A stretch of 64,000 bases of DNA from an uncultured Gammaproteobacteria bacterium (GCA_913060975.1 CAJXVC010000004.1:62001-126000); one strand, 5' to 3'; shown: positions 26,701 to 36,590, numbered from the stretch's first letter. The notes: generated from the letters alone by a model not told the origin. Numbers and translations are program-made.

Positions 26701-28815
26701 TCAGGGTTGTGTGTCAGCGGGGAGTCGCGCGTTGATTTGTTGCCAAACAGATTCCGGCCAGAGATTGTTGCGGCTCATGAATTCGCCGCGTGACAATGCT
26801 TCTCGTGCAGGCAAGCTCAATGCAATGCCTGTAACAGTTTCCATTTCAAGCACACCCCGCATCAGTTGCTGTTGCCAGGATATGCCGACGCCCAGTTCTT
26901 CCAACAAGTTTTGATAGCAGATACTTTCCAGTAGCGACGCCGGGAAAAACTTTTCTACTGCATAAACCAGATTCCGTAGTCTGCGCTTTTGAACAGGTTT
27001 TAAATCACGCCAGAATTCCTGACCTTTCTCGAAGTCGTTCAGCATGAAGGCCAGTACCCCATTGCTGAAGTTAAAATCCGGCCCGCGATTGTATTCCGCT
27101 GCGAGCGATTCCGAATCGGCTTGTAATTCACCGGTCAATACGCCAACAACGATCGCAGTGAGATGAGCGGAGACACCCTCAGTATCCAGTGCTTCGAGCC
27201 GCTGAATATAAGCACGTGCTTCATCGGTATTACCTTCCAGTACCAGATTGCGACCAACGGTACCAAGCAGGCCGATGTGATTTGGTCGTTCTTGCAACTG
27301 GCGTTTGCGGATTTGCAGCTCCTCTTCGGGCGTGGCGATGTCGGCCCGGTAGCTCCAAATCTCATCCGGTGAAATTTCGAAAGGGTCCACTTCCGAAGCC
27401 AGGGCGAGATAACTCTGTGCTTCTTCGAACAGGCGCGCGCCAATCAGAAACAGCGCGTAGTGGGCCAGCGCATAGTCTGGTGGTGAGCCGGAAAGAATCT
27501 GTTCGCGAATCATTACTTCCTGCTCCAGATGATTCACGCCAGTCATGCGTGCCTGAATCGCCTGAATAGATTCCAGCACAGGGCTGGTGCGGTCCAGCGT
27601 CGCAATGCGGCGATGTGTGGATGCCACGAGTTCCTGTAACTGCGCGACTTTGTCCATGCGGCTGTAAACCGCGAGATTATTCGCAGCGGCAGCGAGACCT
27701 AAATAGGCATTTTCAAATTCGGGGTCCAGACGTATCGCATCCGAATGATGATCAATTGCCAATTCGAAATCACCTGGATTGAACTGATTATTGTAGAACT
27801 CGCCTTCCATGAAGTGGCGGTAGGCGATGGCATTGGTTGTTCCCCAGTCCAGCATGTTGCGCCGTTCCTGCTCGTCCAGATGAATAGACAGTGAGTCAGT
27901 GATATGGGAGACAATAGAATCCTGTATCGAGAAAATATTCTGCTCGGTCATGTCAAATTGATCGGAATAAAGTTGTACGCCGTCACTGACGCGCACTAAT
28001 CGCACATTGACGCGCACCTGCCCGCCGACCTCCAGCAAAGAGCCTTCGAGAATATGGTCGATACCCAATTCCTCACCGATCTCGCTAGCTGATCGGGAAA
28101 TCGTCGAAAAGCGCGAATCGTGTGGGAGTGAAACAATACCGAGTTGGCTTAATTTGGACAGGCCACTGAGCAGGGAATTGGTCAAGCCGTCAGCGACAAT
28201 GCGATTGCCACCTTGATTGCCACTGTCAGCTTGAAAGGGCAGGACGCCAACCAGAACAGCTGTATTGCTGCGGTCGCTTACCAGATTGGTGCTCCAAACA
28301 ATAATGGCTAGGCAGACAAATGCCACGCCAGTCATGGCTGCGAGCCTTGAGCGTGTCGACTTTGCCAGCAAATTAATTAAGGAATTGTCTGCGTTGGCGC
28401 CGGCTTGCTCGGGCGATTGTGTGCAGGACTCGGGAGCGACATTCAATTTATAGCCGCGCTTGGGTACGGTGACGATAAAAGAGCGCTGACTACCACTGTC
28501 ATTGACTGCGCTGCGTAATTCCGCGATGGCTTTGTGTACGGCATGATCAGACGTGATGCTGGTCCATAGCTCGTCCAAAAGTTCTTGGCTACTGACTACA
28601 CGGTCACAATTGTTGGCCAGATAAACCAATACTTCCATGCTGCGTGGTGTCACCTTGACCGATTGCTCAGGATCGCCAGCTTGAGAATCCACGGACAGTG
28701 TGCAGGTGTCAGCGTCGACTACCCAGTGGCCAAGCTGAAACAGCGAGCCGAGAGCCTCCCCGGGCCCTATGCCAGTCGCTCTGCCTGTCACATTTCCTGA
28801 TTCACTACCGTTCAT
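26701..28815 (-). CDS. ToxR/CadC-like membrane transcription regulator with TPR domain
   Basis: Residues 25-128 form an OmpR-type winged helix (VTPRSMEVLVYLANN, LLDELWTS, VHKAIAELRSAV, VTVPKRGYKLN). One membrane helix follows (about 158-180). The periplasmic part starts with a FlgO-like domain (VGVLPFQADSG... LGIDHILEGSLLEVGGQVRVNVRLV) and continues with TPR-like repeats to residue 704. Such proteins bind DNA while anchored in the inner membrane and sense periplasmic signals. It is divergent from the TonB receptor/amine oxidase genes across a 332-base gap and is the obvious candidate for their regulator. Confidence 0.85.
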   Translation of the reverse strand: MNGSESGNVTGRATGIGPGEALGSLFQLGHWVVDADTCTLSVDSQAGDPEQSVKVTPRSMEVLVYLANNCDRVVSSQELLDELWTSITSDHAVHKAIAELRSAVNDSGSQRSFIVTVPKRGYKLNVAPESCTQSPEQAGANADNSLINLLAKSTRSRLAAMTGVAFVCLAIIVWSTNLVSDRSNTAVLVGVLPFQADSGNQGGNRIVADGLTNSLLSGLSKLSQLGIVSLPHDSRFSTISRSASEIGEELGIDHILEGSLLEVGGQVRVNVRLVRVSDGVQLYSDQFDMTEQNIFSIQDSIVSHITDSLSIHLDEQERRNMLDWGTTNAIAYRHFMEGEFYNNQFNPGDFELAIDHHSDAIRLDPEFENAYLGLAAAANNLAVYSRMDKVAQLQELVASTHRRIATLDRTSPVLESIQAIQARMTGVNHLEQEVMIREQILSGSPPDYALAHYALFLIGARLFEEAQSYLALASEVDPFEISPDEIWSYRADIATPEEELQIRKRQLQERPNHIGLLGTVGRNLVLEGNTDEARAYIQRLEALDTEGVSAHLTAIVVGVLTGELQADSESLAAEYNRGPDFNFSNGVLAFMLNDFEKGQEFWRDLKPVQKRRLRNLVYAVEKFFPASLLESICYQNLLEELGVGISWQQQLMRGVLEMETVTGIALSLPAREALSRGEFMSRNNLWPESVWQQINARLPADTQP

Positions 28816-29147
28816 TGTTTTTCTCTTGGCTTCGAGTCGTCAATCGATGCCTTGGCATTCGCAGCTTCAAGGTAAGGGAATTCCGATGCCTTTGATTATA
28901 CCCGGCTTACCTCAAATCAAAACAGCCGATTTCGACAGGTCCCGTAAATACGGGGCTTGGGAGCATACGGGTAGAAAAATAGGAGGGTGGCAGGAGGACT
29001 TTAGCTGGGCCGTGAGCAATGATCCGCTCGACCTGAGCCATTTGTTCGATAACGCGGAGCGAAGTTTAGTATCCGGGATTTCTTGTTGTTCCGTGGTTGT
29101 CAGGTCCCCACAAAAAAATAGCAGAGTAAGGGAAGGTAAGTAGACCC
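28816..29147. other. divergent intergenic region
   Basis: This 332-base gap separates the ToxR-like gene from the receptor gene. A 124-codon frame runs through it but starts inside the regulator gene and has no protein-like features. The receptor has a GGAAGG ribosome site at about 29132. No clear palindromic operator was found. Confidence 0.4.
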
Positions 29148-31724
29148 ATGAAGCAAGAACTATCGAAAGTATTCAGTACTTCGGCATTGGCCGCGGGAAT
29201 CGGGCTGGCACTGTCCTACAGCCCCGCAATCATGGCCCAGCAAGGTGCTGACATCGAAGAAGTCGTCGTGACCGGTTCACGCCGTGCACCGCGAACTGCG
29301 TTAGATTCAGCGGCTCCCGTGGATGTGTTCAGCGCGAACGATTTCCAGGATCAAGGCACCGCAGATTTGAATAATCTGCTACGCAACCTTGTCCCGTCGT
29401 ATAACGTCGATACTCAGGAAATCAATGATTCCAACAGTATCGTGCGACCCTCCACGCTGCGTGGACTGCCAGCTGATGACACGCTGGTTCTGGTGAATGG
29501 CAAGCGCCGACATCGCTCCGCAGCGATTCAGTTTGGTCGCTCAGGCACTCACTTTCCTGACATTTCACAAATTCCACCGGTTGCCTTGCAGCAGGTCGAA
29601 GTTTTGCGTGATGGCGCGGCAGCCCAGTACGGCTCTGATGCGATCGCAGGTGTAGTTAACTTCATTCTCAAGCAAAACGATTCCGGTATCACCCTCGAAG
29701 GCAAAGGTGGTCAGTACACTGACGGCAACGACGGTGATCTCGGCTATCTGGCCGGTAACATCGGTATGCCACTGGGCGACAGTGGCTTCTTGAGCGTGAG
29801 CTTTGATTCCCAGAGTCAGGCCAAGACCGACCGCGCAATACAGCGTGGCGATGCATTGGCACTGATTGCAGCGGGTAACAGTTTTGTCCGTCAGGATCCG
29901 TTTGTGATGGAGCGAGGTCTGGCCGACACCGACATCCTCAATACCTTCTATAACGCGGGTATTGAATTGAATGCCGATCAGGAAATTTATTCCTTCGGCA
30001 GTTATTCTGAAAAAGAAACAGACCTTGGTTTTTTCTACCGTAACCCGGAAAATCGTGGCGGTATCTTTACGACAACGGCACCTGAAGGTACGCCATTGGC
30101 GGGCCAGAGGATTCAGTTGTTCATCGATGAGACAGCCGATGGTAGTGGCAATTGCCCGCAAATCCCGACTGGCGTTGATCCCGACACCGGCGTTACCAGT
30201 TCTATCGCTGCCTACGAGGCTGGTCTGGCGGACCCTGACTGCTTTACTTTCCTGGAGCGTTTCCCTGGCGGTTACACGCCTGATTTCGGCGCATCCGTTG
30301 TCGATTTCTCCAACGCCGCCGGTGTTCGTGGCATGTTGGGCGAGACTTCCTATGACTTGAGCGTCAATGGTGGCTTTTCTGAGATCACTTACCGCATTAA
30401 CAATACCACCAATGCATCAATGGGCTCAGATTCACCGTCTTATTTCGAGCCGGGCATCTACACCACGATCGAAAACAACTTCAATGCGGACTTCTCAACA
30501 CCGTTTGCGGTTGATGGCTTCTACTCACCATTGAATGTAGCTTATGGTCTGGAATGGCGTCGTGAGATTTTCAAAGTGACGTCTCAGGATGAAAATTCGT
30601 TCTCCATCGGGCCCTATTCGGATCAGGGTACCAACGTTGGATCTGATGGCTTTCAGGGTTTTGGTCCTGCACAGCACGGCAGTTGGAATCGCAAGAACTG
30701 GGCGTTCTATGTTGACCTCGAAGCTGATGTGACCGAGCGTCTCTTGCTTGGCGCCGCTATTCGTTACGAGGATTTTTACAATACTTTCGGTGATACCACA
30801 ACTGGCAAGGTGACTGCCCGCTACCGTCTTACTGACAACGTTAATCTGCGTGCCACCTACGGCACAGGATTCCGCGCACCATCTCCGGGGCAAGCGAATA
30901 TTTCCAACATCAGTACCGGTGTTGAAGATGGTATACCGCAAGCCGAAGGCCAGATCCCGCCAACGAATCCGATCGCGCAACTGTTCGGTGGCAAGGCGCT
31001 GACTCCTGAGGAATCTACTAACCTGAGTGTTGGTATGACGGCGCGACTGGGCGATCTGGACTTGTCTGTTGACTACTACAATATTGAGTTAACCGACCGT
31101 ATTCTCAATTCTGGTGACTTCCCCATCACTCCAGAGGTCGCTGCGCAAATTGAAGCATCAGGTATTCGTGGTGCGGGTAATATTGTCGAGTTTACCTACT
31201 ACACTAACGACATGGACACGACTAACGAAGGTGTCGAAGTTGTTGCTGCATGGGACTATAACTGGGGCGATCTGGGTACTACCCAGTTCCAGGGTTCCTG
31301 GGCATGGAAAAATCAGGAATTGGATTTTTTCACTCCCGGGCTACTTAATCGCTCTGCACAATTGGATTTAACCGACGGCATCCCCGAAAACCGCGGCAAT
31401 TTCCGTGCTTATCATTTGTTGAATGACTGGCGTTTCACGCTCTCAGCCAACTACTACGATGAGTATCTGGTTGTCCCTTCAAACGATGATCCAACACGCG
31501 ACTATTTCGCGAGTGCCGAGATTATCTGGAACGGTGAAGTTGCACGTTCATTCGGTGACAACTATACGGCTGTCCTGGGTGTGGACAATATGTTCAATAC
31601 CTATCCTGAAGAAGTTCGCCCGCAAGACGTTACCAGCGGAACCAGTAACCGCTATCTGAGCAGTGCGGCATTCAGTGGCAATGGGGCTTTCTGGTACTTG
31701 CGCTTCCGAGCTGAGTTCGAGTAA
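29148..31724 (+). CDS. TonB-dependent outer-membrane receptor (amine-oxidase locus)
   Basis: An 858-residue receptor with signal peptide (to IMAQQ), a TonB-box-like IEEVVVTGSR, and a long plug (ADLNNLLRNLVPSYNV, STLRGLPADDTLVLVNGKRRHRSA, VEVLRDGAAAQYGSDAIAGVVNFIL). The barrel ends in RFRAEFE, with Phe as the penultimate residue. The plug style is that of the larger receptors used for organic nutrients rather than classic siderophores. It is the first gene of the set that continues with amine oxidase, cytochrome c and RidA, and may import their substrate. Confidence 0.9.
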   Translation: MKQELSKVFSTSALAAGIGLALSYSPAIMAQQGADIEEVVVTGSRRAPRTALDSAAPVDVFSANDFQDQGTADLNNLLRNLVPSYNVDTQEINDSNSIVRPSTLRGLPADDTLVLVNGKRRHRSAAIQFGRSGTHFPDISQIPPVALQQVEVLRDGAAAQYGSDAIAGVVNFILKQNDSGITLEGKGGQYTDGNDGDLGYLAGNIGMPLGDSGFLSVSFDSQSQAKTDRAIQRGDALALIAAGNSFVRQDPFVMERGLADTDILNTFYNAGIELNADQEIYSFGSYSEKETDLGFFYRNPENRGGIFTTTAPEGTPLAGQRIQLFIDETADGSGNCPQIPTGVDPDTGVTSSIAAYEAGLADPDCFTFLERFPGGYTPDFGASVVDFSNAAGVRGMLGETSYDLSVNGGFSEITYRINNTTNASMGSDSPSYFEPGIYTTIENNFNADFSTPFAVDGFYSPLNVAYGLEWRREIFKVTSQDENSFSIGPYSDQGTNVGSDGFQGFGPAQHGSWNRKNWAFYVDLEADVTERLLLGAAIRYEDFYNTFGDTTTGKVTARYRLTDNVNLRATYGTGFRAPSPGQANISNISTGVEDGIPQAEGQIPPTNPIAQLFGGKALTPEESTNLSVGMTARLGDLDLSVDYYNIELTDRILNSGDFPITPEVAAQIEASGIRGAGNIVEFTYYTNDMDTTNEGVEVVAAWDYNWGDLGTTQFQGSWAWKNQELDFFTPGLLNRSAQLDLTDGIPENRGNFRAYHLLNDWRFTLSANYYDEYLVVPSNDDPTRDYFASAEIIWNGEVARSFGDNYTAVLGVDNMFNTYPEEVRPQDVTSGTSNRYLSSAAFSGNGAFWYLRFRAEFE

Positions 31725-31816
31725 GACCTATGAAGTAACAAGCAGGAGTGGTCGTGAGTTGTCTCTGCGGCCACTTCCGCTAATCCTTTTTGAAAACAAT
31801 TTAATGCGACATGACT

Positions 31817-31842
31817 CGTTCGGCACAAATCTGTGCCGAACG
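31817..31842 (+). terminator. hairpin between receptor and amine oxidase genes
   Basis: CGTTCGGCACA and TGTGCCGAACG form a perfect 11-base stem with loop AATC, followed by TTGTTTGTTAT. It lies between the receptor stop and the amine oxidase GTG, so it is likely a partial terminator that lowers downstream expression relative to the receptor. Confidence 0.6.
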
Positions 31843-31867
31843 TTGTTTGTTATAAGCGGAGGCGAAT

Positions 31868-33448
31868 GTGTCTAAAGTTGTAAGTCGTCGCGATTTTCTG
31901 AATCTGGTTGGTGCCATAGGTGGCACCAGTGCACTCATTCAAGCGAGTACTGCTCTGGGCTTAATGCCCGGGACTGCAGCGGCCAGCGAACTGAACTTGC
32001 AGGCAGTACCGGCCAACGGTAAGTCGGCAGTGATTCTCGGCGCGGGCATTTCTGGTCTGTGTGCCGCCTATGAATTGATGAAGTCTGGCTATCAAGTCAC
32101 TGTGCTTGAGGCTTCGCATCGCGCTGGTGGTCGTGTGATGACGCTGCGCTCCGGTGATCTTGTTGATGAGCTGGGCAATCGGCAGTACTGCGATTTTGAT
32201 GATGAACCACATCTGTATTTCAACGCTGGTGCCGCGCGTATTCCCAGCACGCACAACAACGTTCTGCACTATTGTCGCGAGCTCGGGGTCGAGCTGGAAA
32301 TGTTCATTAACGAGAACAAGGCTGCTTATTTTCAAGACGACAATCTGATGGGTGGCAAGCCCATTCGTAATCGGGAATTCAGCACCAATGTGCGCGGCTT
32401 CCTCGCCGAGTTGTTTGGCAAGTTGTTTTCCGAAACTGAATTGATGGAAAGCTTCTCGCGTGAGGATGCCGAGACGCTGCTAAGCGTGGTGAGCAATTTC
32501 GGTGATCTGGACGAGCAGATGCGTTACGTCGGCAGCACTCGCGGGGGCTATGCCAGCGGTGGTTTCCTTGAACACGGAACAGCGCACGACATGATTGCCA
32601 TACGTGAGTTAATCAACCGTCGCTTTATGAACGAAGTCCTGACTGCGAACGAAGGCGAAACTGGTCCGATGCTCATGCAACCGGTAGGCGGCATGGACAT
32701 GATTATCAAAGGGTTTCTGCGACCACTTGGTGAGCGCGTACATTATCGCTCACTGGTGCGTTCCGTACAGGTGAGTAACGACTCAGTCAGTGTGGAATAC
32801 GAACAGAACGGTACGACGCACACGATTAACGCGGACTACTGCTTTAACTGCATACCCTCACATTTGATGACCGGCATTGCCAATAATTTTCCCACGGATT
32901 ATCTCGAGGCCATGCGCTACATCCGTCGCGGTGAAGCGTACAAGGCTGCCTTCCAGGCCAAGGAACGATTCTGGGAAAAAGACGGTATCTACGGGGGTAT
33001 CTCCTGGATCAATGCGCCAGTGCGCCAGATATGGTATCCGGCTCACGGTATTCACAAACAGAAAGGCATCATGCTGGCGGCCTACGACTACGGTGGTGGT
33101 ATGCATTTCACCAAGATGACTCAGGAGCAGCGCCTCGAAGCGGCGTTGGCTCAGGGTGAAAAAGTGCATCCGGAATATCGCCAGTACATGGAGAAGGGCG
33201 TCACTATCGCCTGGCACCGTATGAATCACATGCTTGGTTGTTCAGCACGCTGGCAGCGTGATCGTGGCGGCTGGACGGATGATGAAGAGAACCTCTATCA
33301 CCGCCTGCAACAATCTGTGAATGGCCGACATTATTTCATCGGTGATCAGGTGAGTCAGCATTCTGCCTGGCAGGAGAGCGCACTTCTCTCGGCCCATTGG
33401 GCTCTGCAGGATATGGATCAACGTCAACGCGCACAGGCTGGTGCCTAG
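31868..33448 (+). CDS. Tat-exported flavin amine oxidase
   Basis: GTG 31868 follows GGAGGCGAAT. The N-terminus carries the twin-arginine motif SRRDFL (6-11), a hydrophobic run and a cleavage-like AAAS, so the folded flavoprotein should go to the periplasm. The Rossmann FAD motif GAGISG (58-63) and the E-A-S-H-R-A-GGR continuation are typical of the monoamine/L-amino-acid oxidase family; the C-terminal FAD motif region (GDQVSQHSAWQESALLSA) closes the 526 residues. It would oxidise an amine or amino acid to an imine. The neighbouring cytochrome c suggests electrons pass to the respiratory chain rather than to O2. Confidence 0.85.
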   Translation: MSKVVSRRDFLNLVGAIGGTSALIQASTALGLMPGTAAASELNLQAVPANGKSAVILGAGISGLCAAYELMKSGYQVTVLEASHRAGGRVMTLRSGDLVDELGNRQYCDFDDEPHLYFNAGAARIPSTHNNVLHYCRELGVELEMFINENKAAYFQDDNLMGGKPIRNREFSTNVRGFLAELFGKLFSETELMESFSREDAETLLSVVSNFGDLDEQMRYVGSTRGGYASGGFLEHGTAHDMIAIRELINRRFMNEVLTANEGETGPMLMQPVGGMDMIIKGFLRPLGERVHYRSLVRSVQVSNDSVSVEYEQNGTTHTINADYCFNCIPSHLMTGIANNFPTDYLEAMRYIRRGEAYKAAFQAKERFWEKDGIYGGISWINAPVRQIWYPAHGIHKQKGIMLAAYDYGGGMHFTKMTQEQRLEAALAQGEKVHPEYRQYMEKGVTIAWHRMNHMLGCSARWQRDRGGWTDDEENLYHRLQQSVNGRHYFIGDQVSQHSAWQESALLSAHWALQDMDQRQRAQAGA

Positions 33449-33489
33449 TGCTTCGGTATTATTGGCTATTGGATTCGAGGAGCTTATTG

Positions 33490-34125
33490 ATGATTGCAAG
33501 AGTAAAACACGTTCTAATTCTGGCGGCGCTTATGTTGTTCAGTATGCAGGTTGCCGCTCAGGAAACCGAACAAGAGCGAGAACCATTTGATGACCGTTAC
33601 TGCATGACCTGTCATGGCATCGATGGCGTCGGCAATTTTGGTGTTCAAGCGCCACGCCTGGCAGGTATGGAGCCTTGGTATCTGGAGCGGCAACTGAAAT
33701 TGTTTCGCGATGGTCTGCGTGGCAAACATCCAGAGGATACTGAGGGGCTGGCCATGCAGCCAATGGCAGTGCTTACAGATGAGAGCATTACCGACATCGT
33801 TGCATGGGTGGGCACATGGGAATACAAGCCAGCACCAGCCACTATCACTGCTGGTGACAAGGAGCATGGTGAATCGCTCTATCAAACTTGTGCGACTTGC
33901 CATGGTATCAATGCCGAAGGGAATGAGAGCATGAATGCGCCGGCGTTGGCGGGTCAGAATGACTGGTATCTGGTTACGCAATTGCAGAACTTCAAAGCGG
34001 GATATCGCGGCTATAGGGATGACGATGTCTACGGGAGTCAGATGCGCCAGATGTCTGGCGTATTGCAAACCCGGCAGGACATCATTGATGTGGTGAGTTA
34101 TATCAATACTCTGCGCAAGCTCTGA
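33490..34125 (+). CDS. exported diheme c-type cytochrome
   Basis: The start is ATG 33490 after GAGGAG; a longer frame from 33397 overlaps the upstream gene. Signal peptide 1-24 (ending VAAQ) is followed by two c-heme sites, CMTCH (38-42) and CATCH in the second half, each in a c4-like domain. Met-rich segments (MQPM, MRQM) can supply the sixth ligands. The 211 residues fit cytochrome c4-type electron carriers. Its place 41 bases after the flavin amine oxidase points to a role as that enzyme's electron acceptor. Confidence 0.9.
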   Translation: MIARVKHVLILAALMLFSMQVAAQETEQEREPFDDRYCMTCHGIDGVGNFGVQAPRLAGMEPWYLERQLKLFRDGLRGKHPEDTEGLAMQPMAVLTDESITDIVAWVGTWEYKPAPATITAGDKEHGESLYQTCATCHGINAEGNESMNAPALAGQNDWYLVTQLQNFKAGYRGYRDDDVYGSQMRQMSGVLQTRQDIIDVVSYINTLRKL

Positions 34126-34251
34126 TACACTGGCAGACATGGCTAACACCTTGCCCGGGTTAGCCGCGTTTGCTTGCAGCCAATGCTGCGAGCTAAAAGA
34201 AGAAAGAAGTTTAATGCCCAAGAATGAGCAACAACACACGGAGAGACACGT

Positions 34252-34734
34252 ATGAATATTTCCAATGCTTTGCGCCAGCTGGCGCTAAGTTCAGTAGCCG
34301 TCGTTGGTTTGACTGCTGGTTTGAGCACGCAAGCTGCTGAGATCGAACGCAATAACGAAGGCAATTATTTCTACACGAGCATTAGCATTCCACCAGGCGC
34401 GGAGACTCTGTATTTGTCGGGCTCCGGTGCGCGGTCATTAGAAGATGGAAGCTGGGGCGATATGGAACAGCAGACTGTCAATACTTTCGAGCGCTTCAAG
34501 ATGCATCTGGAAGAGCAGGGTTGGTCCATGAGCGATATCGTGCAAGTGCGCGCGTTTGCGGTGGCTGGTGACGACGGTGAGCTGGATTTTGCTGGCTTTA
34601 ATGCCGGCTATGCACAGTTCTTCGGCACTGATGAGAATCCAGAAAAGCCGGTGCGATCTTTTGTTGAGATTGCCGATCTGGTGGTCGATGGCTGGTTGGT
34701 AGAGATCGAGATTCGCGCTGCGCGCATGCCTTGA
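34252..34734 (+). CDS. exported RidA-family protein
   Basis: A signal peptide (1-28, ending TQAA) precedes a YjgF/RidA fold. The active-site arginine is kept in KPVRSFVEIADL, and VEIEIRA follows as in the family. RidA enzymes hydrolyse reactive imines and enamines to ketoacids plus ammonia. Most are cytoplasmic; export here places the activity in the same compartment as the Tat-exported amine oxidase. GAGAGACACGT precedes ATG 34252. A GGCTAAC/GTTAGCC hairpin lies upstream at 34141-34164. Confidence 0.85.
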   Translation: MNISNALRQLALSSVAVVGLTAGLSTQAAEIERNNEGNYFYTSISIPPGAETLYLSGSGARSLEDGSWGDMEQQTVNTFERFKMHLEEQGWSMSDIVQVRAFAVAGDDGELDFAGFNAGYAQFFGTDENPEKPVRSFVEIADLVVDGWLVEIEIRAARMP

Positions 34735-34763
34735 TCGATTGTCGAAATACTATTGCCGCTAGA

Positions 34764-34801
34764 GTTTTAGTGTCTGATCAGTTTGGATCAGACACTAAAA
34801 C
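34764..34801. repeat. perfect 16-base inverted repeat between convergent genes
   Basis: GTTTTAGTGTCTGATC (34764-34779) and its exact complement (34786-34801) flank the loop AGTTTG. It lies between the ends of the RidA gene and the phosphorylase gene. The U tract is on the wrong side of the stem for an intrinsic terminator on either strand, so it may be a stabilising or blocking hairpin. Confidence 0.7.
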
Positions 34802-34804
34802 GGC

Positions 34805-36565
34805 TTACTTGGCCGGCAGATTGGAAATCCACACGCTCTGATACGGCTTGAGACAGAGCTGATCACCCAGATCAGAATAGACGTCACCGCTGATCAGGTC
34901 ATTCCACTCATCTGTACCGATCAAATTGATATCCGCCAGATTAATAATCCGCTCCTGATTGGTGACGTTACTCAGACAAAAAATACTCTGGTCACGATTG
35001 ATACTCTGGCGCCAGAATGCGAAGACCTCAGTACCCAGATGCATAGTGAACTGGGTAGCGTTCGGGTGGAAAGCCGGTTGCGCACGACGGATCTTGATCA
35101 GCCGGGTCAGCTCTTTGAAAATCTTGCCGTGATGACTGTCTTCATTGGCCAATGACTCTTCCAGTTGACCCGCTTCCCAGATATGCCGATTGATCGAACG
35201 CGCTCGGCCGGTGTGTTCAACCCGGTTGTGATCATTGCGCGAACCAAACAGGCTTTGAATATAGATCGCCGGAATACCTTCCAGTGCCAGCATGATGGTA
35301 TGGGCACAAATAAAGCGCGCGAAACCAAACTCGTCTTCGCCATCGGCAATCGTGCCTTTGAGGATGTCATACAAGGCGATGTTTAGTTCATAAGGTTTGT
35401 CGTAGCCTTCGCGGGCGCGGCGAAATGTGACGCGTCCACCAAATTCCTGTGCCTTGTCGACAATCTGCTGGCGCTCTTCATCGCTCAGCAAGCCATCCAG
35501 TGGGCGCAAGCCAATGCCGTCGTGAGAGGCGATAAAGTTCAGGTAGGCCGTGCCGTTCTGCGCCGGTGGCATGCTCATCATCCAGGTTTTCAAATGGCGG
35601 CAGTCACCGCTTAGCAGCGTGTGGACTAGCAGAGGCGGCAGAGAAAAATTATAAATAACGTGTGCTTCGTTGGCGTTGCCGAAGTAGGTCAGATTCTCCC
35701 GGTTCGGGACGTTGTTCTCGCAGATGATAATGGCATTGGGCGAGTGATGTTCGATCAGCGTGCGCAGCAGCTTGATGATTTCGTGAGTCTGCTGCAAGTG
35801 GATACATGATGTACCCAATTCCTTCCACAAAAAAGGCACGGCATCCATACGGAAAATAGTGACGCCGTGATTGAGGTATTTGCGGATGATACGCACAAAT
35901 TCCACCAGTACTTCCGGATTCTTGAAATCCAGATCGACCTGATCCGCACTAAACGTGCTCCAGACGTGACGCGTACCATCAGCGGTTTCCACTTCGGTGA
36001 GCACTGGCGAGTTGCGCGGTCGCACAACGGCCGAGTAATCTGCATCCGGATCGGACTCGACAAAATAATCCTTACCGGGGTCCAGACGCTTCTTGAAATT
36101 GTCGAACCACATGCTACGGCTCGACATATGGTTGATCACCAGATCCGACATCAGCTTGTATTCCTTGCTGATGGCTTCGATGTCTTCCCAGTCACCGATC
36201 GCCGGGTTGACTGACAAGTAGTCCATCACGGCAAAACCGTCGTCGGAACTGAATGGGAAAAATGGCAGGATATGTACCGAGTCCACCACATCACGCAGCT
36301 GAGCATTGAGAAAGCTGCGCAGCGTATGAAGTGGCTGTTCGCCTTCTTTCTTGACGGTATTGCCGTACGTAATCAGTACGCAGTTTCCTTCATCCCAGTT
36401 ATTGGTGTGGGGTGAGGGTGCCTGCAGATTACGCCCCATGCCCATTTCGTTGACGAGTCTTTCCGTCAACGATTCTATGAGGCCATCGGGATAGATGAAT
36501 TTGAGATGTTCGCCAATTCTTCGCCTGAACTCGAGTTCCAGGTCGTGCTGCTGTTCATCGCTCAT
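34805..36565 (-). CDS. GH13_18 phosphorylase, probably glucosylglycerate phosphorylase
   Basis: The 586 residues follow the sucrose-phosphorylase branch of GH13. Seen in order: LRSFLNAQLRDVVDSVHILPFFPFSSDDGFAVMDY, DLVINHMS, the nucleophile region FRMDAVPFLWKELGTSCIHL, the acid/base IICENN, and NFIASHDGIGLRP. Family members cleave an alpha-glucoside with phosphate to give glucose 1-phosphate. The two genes upstream make glucosylglycerate, so glucosylglycerate is a better substrate guess than sucrose. It acts in the cytoplasm and would recycle the solute's carbon. Confidence 0.8.
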   Translation of the reverse strand: MSDEQQHDLELEFRRRIGEHLKFIYPDGLIESLTERLVNEMGMGRNLQAPSPHTNNWDEGNCVLITYGNTVKKEGEQPLHTLRSFLNAQLRDVVDSVHILPFFPFSSDDGFAVMDYLSVNPAIGDWEDIEAISKEYKLMSDLVINHMSSRSMWFDNFKKRLDPGKDYFVESDPDADYSAVVRPRNSPVLTEVETADGTRHVWSTFSADQVDLDFKNPEVLVEFVRIIRKYLNHGVTIFRMDAVPFLWKELGTSCIHLQQTHEIIKLLRTLIEHHSPNAIIICENNVPNRENLTYFGNANEAHVIYNFSLPPLLVHTLLSGDCRHLKTWMMSMPPAQNGTAYLNFIASHDGIGLRPLDGLLSDEERQQIVDKAQEFGGRVTFRRAREGYDKPYELNIALYDILKGTIADGEDEFGFARFICAHTIMLALEGIPAIYIQSLFGSRNDHNRVEHTGRARSINRHIWEAGQLEESLANEDSHHGKIFKELTRLIKIRRAQPAFHPNATQFTMHLGTEVFAFWRQSINRDQSIFCLSNVTNQERIINLADINLIGTDEWNDLISGDVYSDLGDQLCLKPYQSVWISNLPAK

Positions 36566-36590
36566 TGCTTAGTAGTCAGGTAGTTGGTTT

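Noticed and set aside
28769..29143. 124-codon frame before the receptor gene
   Set aside because: It begins inside the ToxR-like gene, has no ribosome site and has no recognisable composition or domain.
29565..30161. 198-codon minus-strand frame
   Set aside because: Shadow of the TonB receptor gene at 29148-31724.
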